Below, piece after piece: positions 62,947 through 64,000 of a DNA stretch of 64,000 nucleotides. This DNA comes from Sulfitobacter sabulilitoris. Its GTDB lineage: Bacteria > Pseudomonadota > Alphaproteobacteria > Rhodobacterales > Rhodobacteraceae. Under the pieces are notes generated by a model that searched no databases, was not told the origin of the DNA, and worked only from the letters and a program-made list of their open reading frames with translations. Made by a program: the position numbers and the translations under genes. The stretch is taken from NCBI RefSeq assembly GCF_005887615.1, contig NZ_VANS01000005.1, forward strand, positions 62,001-126,000, read 5' to 3'. Positions within the stretch are counted from its first letter, which is position 1. Each line of letters opens with the position of its first letter.

Positions 62947-64000
62947 ATGAAAAACTGGCTTCGTAAGCACCCGCAAGTCCGCACGATCCGTGTGGCCGCC
63001 GCCGATCTCAACGGTCAGGCGCGGGGCAAGCGCATTCCCACCCGGTTCGCCGACAAGGTCGTGGAGGATGGCACCCGGTTTCCGATGTCGGTGCTGAACC
63101 TCGACATCTGGGGCGAAGATATCGACGACAGCCCGCTGGTGTTCGAAAGCGGCGACCGCGACGGCGTTCTGCGCCCGACCGAGCGCGGCTTCATGCCGAT
63201 GCCGTGGCTGGATGCGCCCACGGCCCTGCTGCCGATCTGGATGTTCCACGAGGATGGCCGCCCCTACGAGGGCGACCCGCGCCATGCCCTGCGCGCCGTG
63301 CTGGACCGGTTCAAGGCACGCGGCCTGACACCCGTCTGCGCGGTCGAGCTTGAATTTTTCCTGATCGACGATTCGGGCCGCAGCCTGCAGGCGCCGCTCA
63401 GCCCGCGGTCGGGCAAACGCCGCAAGGCCGCCGAAACGATGTCGATCCGGGCGCTGGACCAGTTCGATATCTTCTTTACCGACCTCTACGACGCCTGCGA
63501 GGAAATGGACATTCCCGCCGACACCGCGATTTCCGAGGCGGGCCTGGGCCAGTTCGAGATCAACCTGATGCATTCCGACGATGCGCTGCGCGCCGCCGAC
63601 GATGCCTGGCTGTTCAAGATGCTGGTCAAGGGACTGGCGCGCAAGCACGGCTTCGCGGCAAGCTTCATGGCCAAACCCTACGAGGATTACGCCGGCTCCG
63701 GGCTGCATGTGCATTTCTCGGTGCTGGACGCCGACGGCAACAACGTCTTCGACAACGGCGGGCCGGAGGGCACGGAAATCTTGCGGCACGCGGTCGCCGG
63801 GTGCCTGAACGCGATGGAAGGCTCGGCGCTGGTCTTTGCCCCCCATGCCAACAGCTTTGACCGGATGGTGCCGGGCGCACATGCGCCGACGGGCATTTCC
63901 TGGGCCTATGAAAACCGCACATCGGCCATCCGCATTCCCTCGGGATCGCCAGCCGCGCGGCGGATCGAACACCGGGTGTCGGGCGGCGACGTGAACCCCT
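62947..64000 (+). CDS. Glutamine synthetase-family protein, PuuA-like (right edge truncated)
   Basis: The first 351 codons of a glutamine synthetase-fold ligase. VRTIRVAAADLNGQARGKRI (beta-grasp), CAVELEFFLIDD (metal Glu), EAGLGQFEINLMHSDDALRA, GFAASFMAKPYEDYAGSGLH, HVHFSVLD, ISWAYENRTSAIRIPSG and RRIEHRVSGGDVNP are characteristic. The N-terminus and GSGLHVHFS variant look like gamma-glutamylputrescine synthetase or other GlnA-like enzymes rather than housekeeping GlnA. Adjacent polar amino acid ABC genes suggest catabolism of an imported amine or amino acid through a gamma-glutamyl intermediate. The C-terminus lies beyond the window. Confidence 0.9.
   Translation, partial: MKNWLRKHPQVRTIRVAAADLNGQARGKRIPTRFADKVVEDGTRFPMSVLNLDIWGEDIDDSPLVFESGDRDGVLRPTERGFMPMPWLDAPTALLPIWMFHEDGRPYEGDPRHALRAVLDRFKARGLTPVCAVELEFFLIDDSGRSLQAPLSPRSGKRRKAAETMSIRALDQFDIFFTDLYDACEEMDIPADTAISEAGLGQFEINLMHSDDALRAADDAWLFKMLVKGLARKHGFAASFMAKPYEDYAGSGLHVHFSVLDADGNNVFDNGGPEGTEILRHAVAGCLNAMEGSALVFAPHANSFDRMVPGAHAPTGISWAYENRTSAIRIPSGSPAARRIEHRVSGGDVNP

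Overview
The window looks like a chromosomal segment of an alphaproteobacterium of the Rhodobacterales (Roseobacter/Rhodobacter group). The evidence is high G+C, gene neighbourhoods typical of that group (glyQ/glyS, hflK-hflC-DUF2065-degP, purA-DUF2842), a SAM-II riboswitch in front of metZ, a GTTC-N7-GTTC SOS box of the alphaproteobacterial LexA type, and short dispersed intergenic repeats. It carries about 60 protein genes. I saw no rRNA, tRNA, CRISPR array, insertion sequence or prophage. Both ends cut through genes: ilvC on the left and a glutamine synthetase-family gene on the right.

Layout. 1-4.5 kb: ilvC end, small membrane protein, EamA exporter, folB-like/folP folate pair, SleB-type hydrolase. 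4.7-12 kb: leftward glycyl-tRNA synthetase block (glyQ, an unknown gene, DUF1206, glyS, a divergent PpdK). 12-17.6 kb: a secreted trypsin-fold protein without a catalytic triad, a small secreted protein, a TPP decarboxylase coupled to TrkH. 17.6-21.5 kb: DUF1127-like protein, folE2, metZ with SAM-II riboswitch, a GST. 21.6-25.8 kb: membrane cNMP-fold protein, YciB, EamA, MgtC, FtsY. 25.9-32.3 kb: fused NuoE-NuoF/FdsB-like protein, AlkB-family hydroxylase, XseA, PurD. 32.3-36.7 kb is the most accessory-looking stretch: A+T-rich regulatory DNA, a curlin-repeat protein, an FG-GAP-like secreted protein, a [2Fe-2S] ferredoxin, an isolated DnaE2-type OB domain under a LexA box, and a lipoprotein. 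36.9-46.7 kb: DegP, DUF2065, HflC, HflK, Gor, lipoprotein, RpiA, SdaA, thiamine pyrophosphokinase. 46.8-53.4 kb: a large acidic unknown protein, DUF2842, PurA, DUF6524-like protein, and a cobalt-type nitrile hydratase operon. 53.5-64 kb: SecG, PyrG, RlmJ, DUF1330, secreted protein, two TerB paralogues coupled to a PhnD-like protein, a polar amino acid ABC transporter, and the glutamine synthetase-like gene.

How genes work together. GlyQ and GlyS form one tetrameric synthetase. FolB-like and FolP act in folate synthesis, and FolE2 also makes a pterin precursor. HflK/HflC and DegP are envelope quality control. NthA/NthB and the accessory protein make a metal hydratase. The ABC transporter plus the glutamine synthetase-like enzyme suggest uptake and gamma-glutamylation of an amino acid or amine.

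Most worth a second look: the SOS-boxed stand-alone OB domain (35.6-36.0 kb), the triad-less trypsin-fold protein (12.2-14.0 kb), the acidic unknown protein (46.8-49.2 kb), the TerB-TerB-PhnD cluster (57.6-59.3 kb), the PpdK with an eroded ATP half, the paired TTTGATCAAA palindromes, and a 43-bp repeat present twice. Coordinates and translations were read by eye. No database search was run, so family names rest on recognised motifs.
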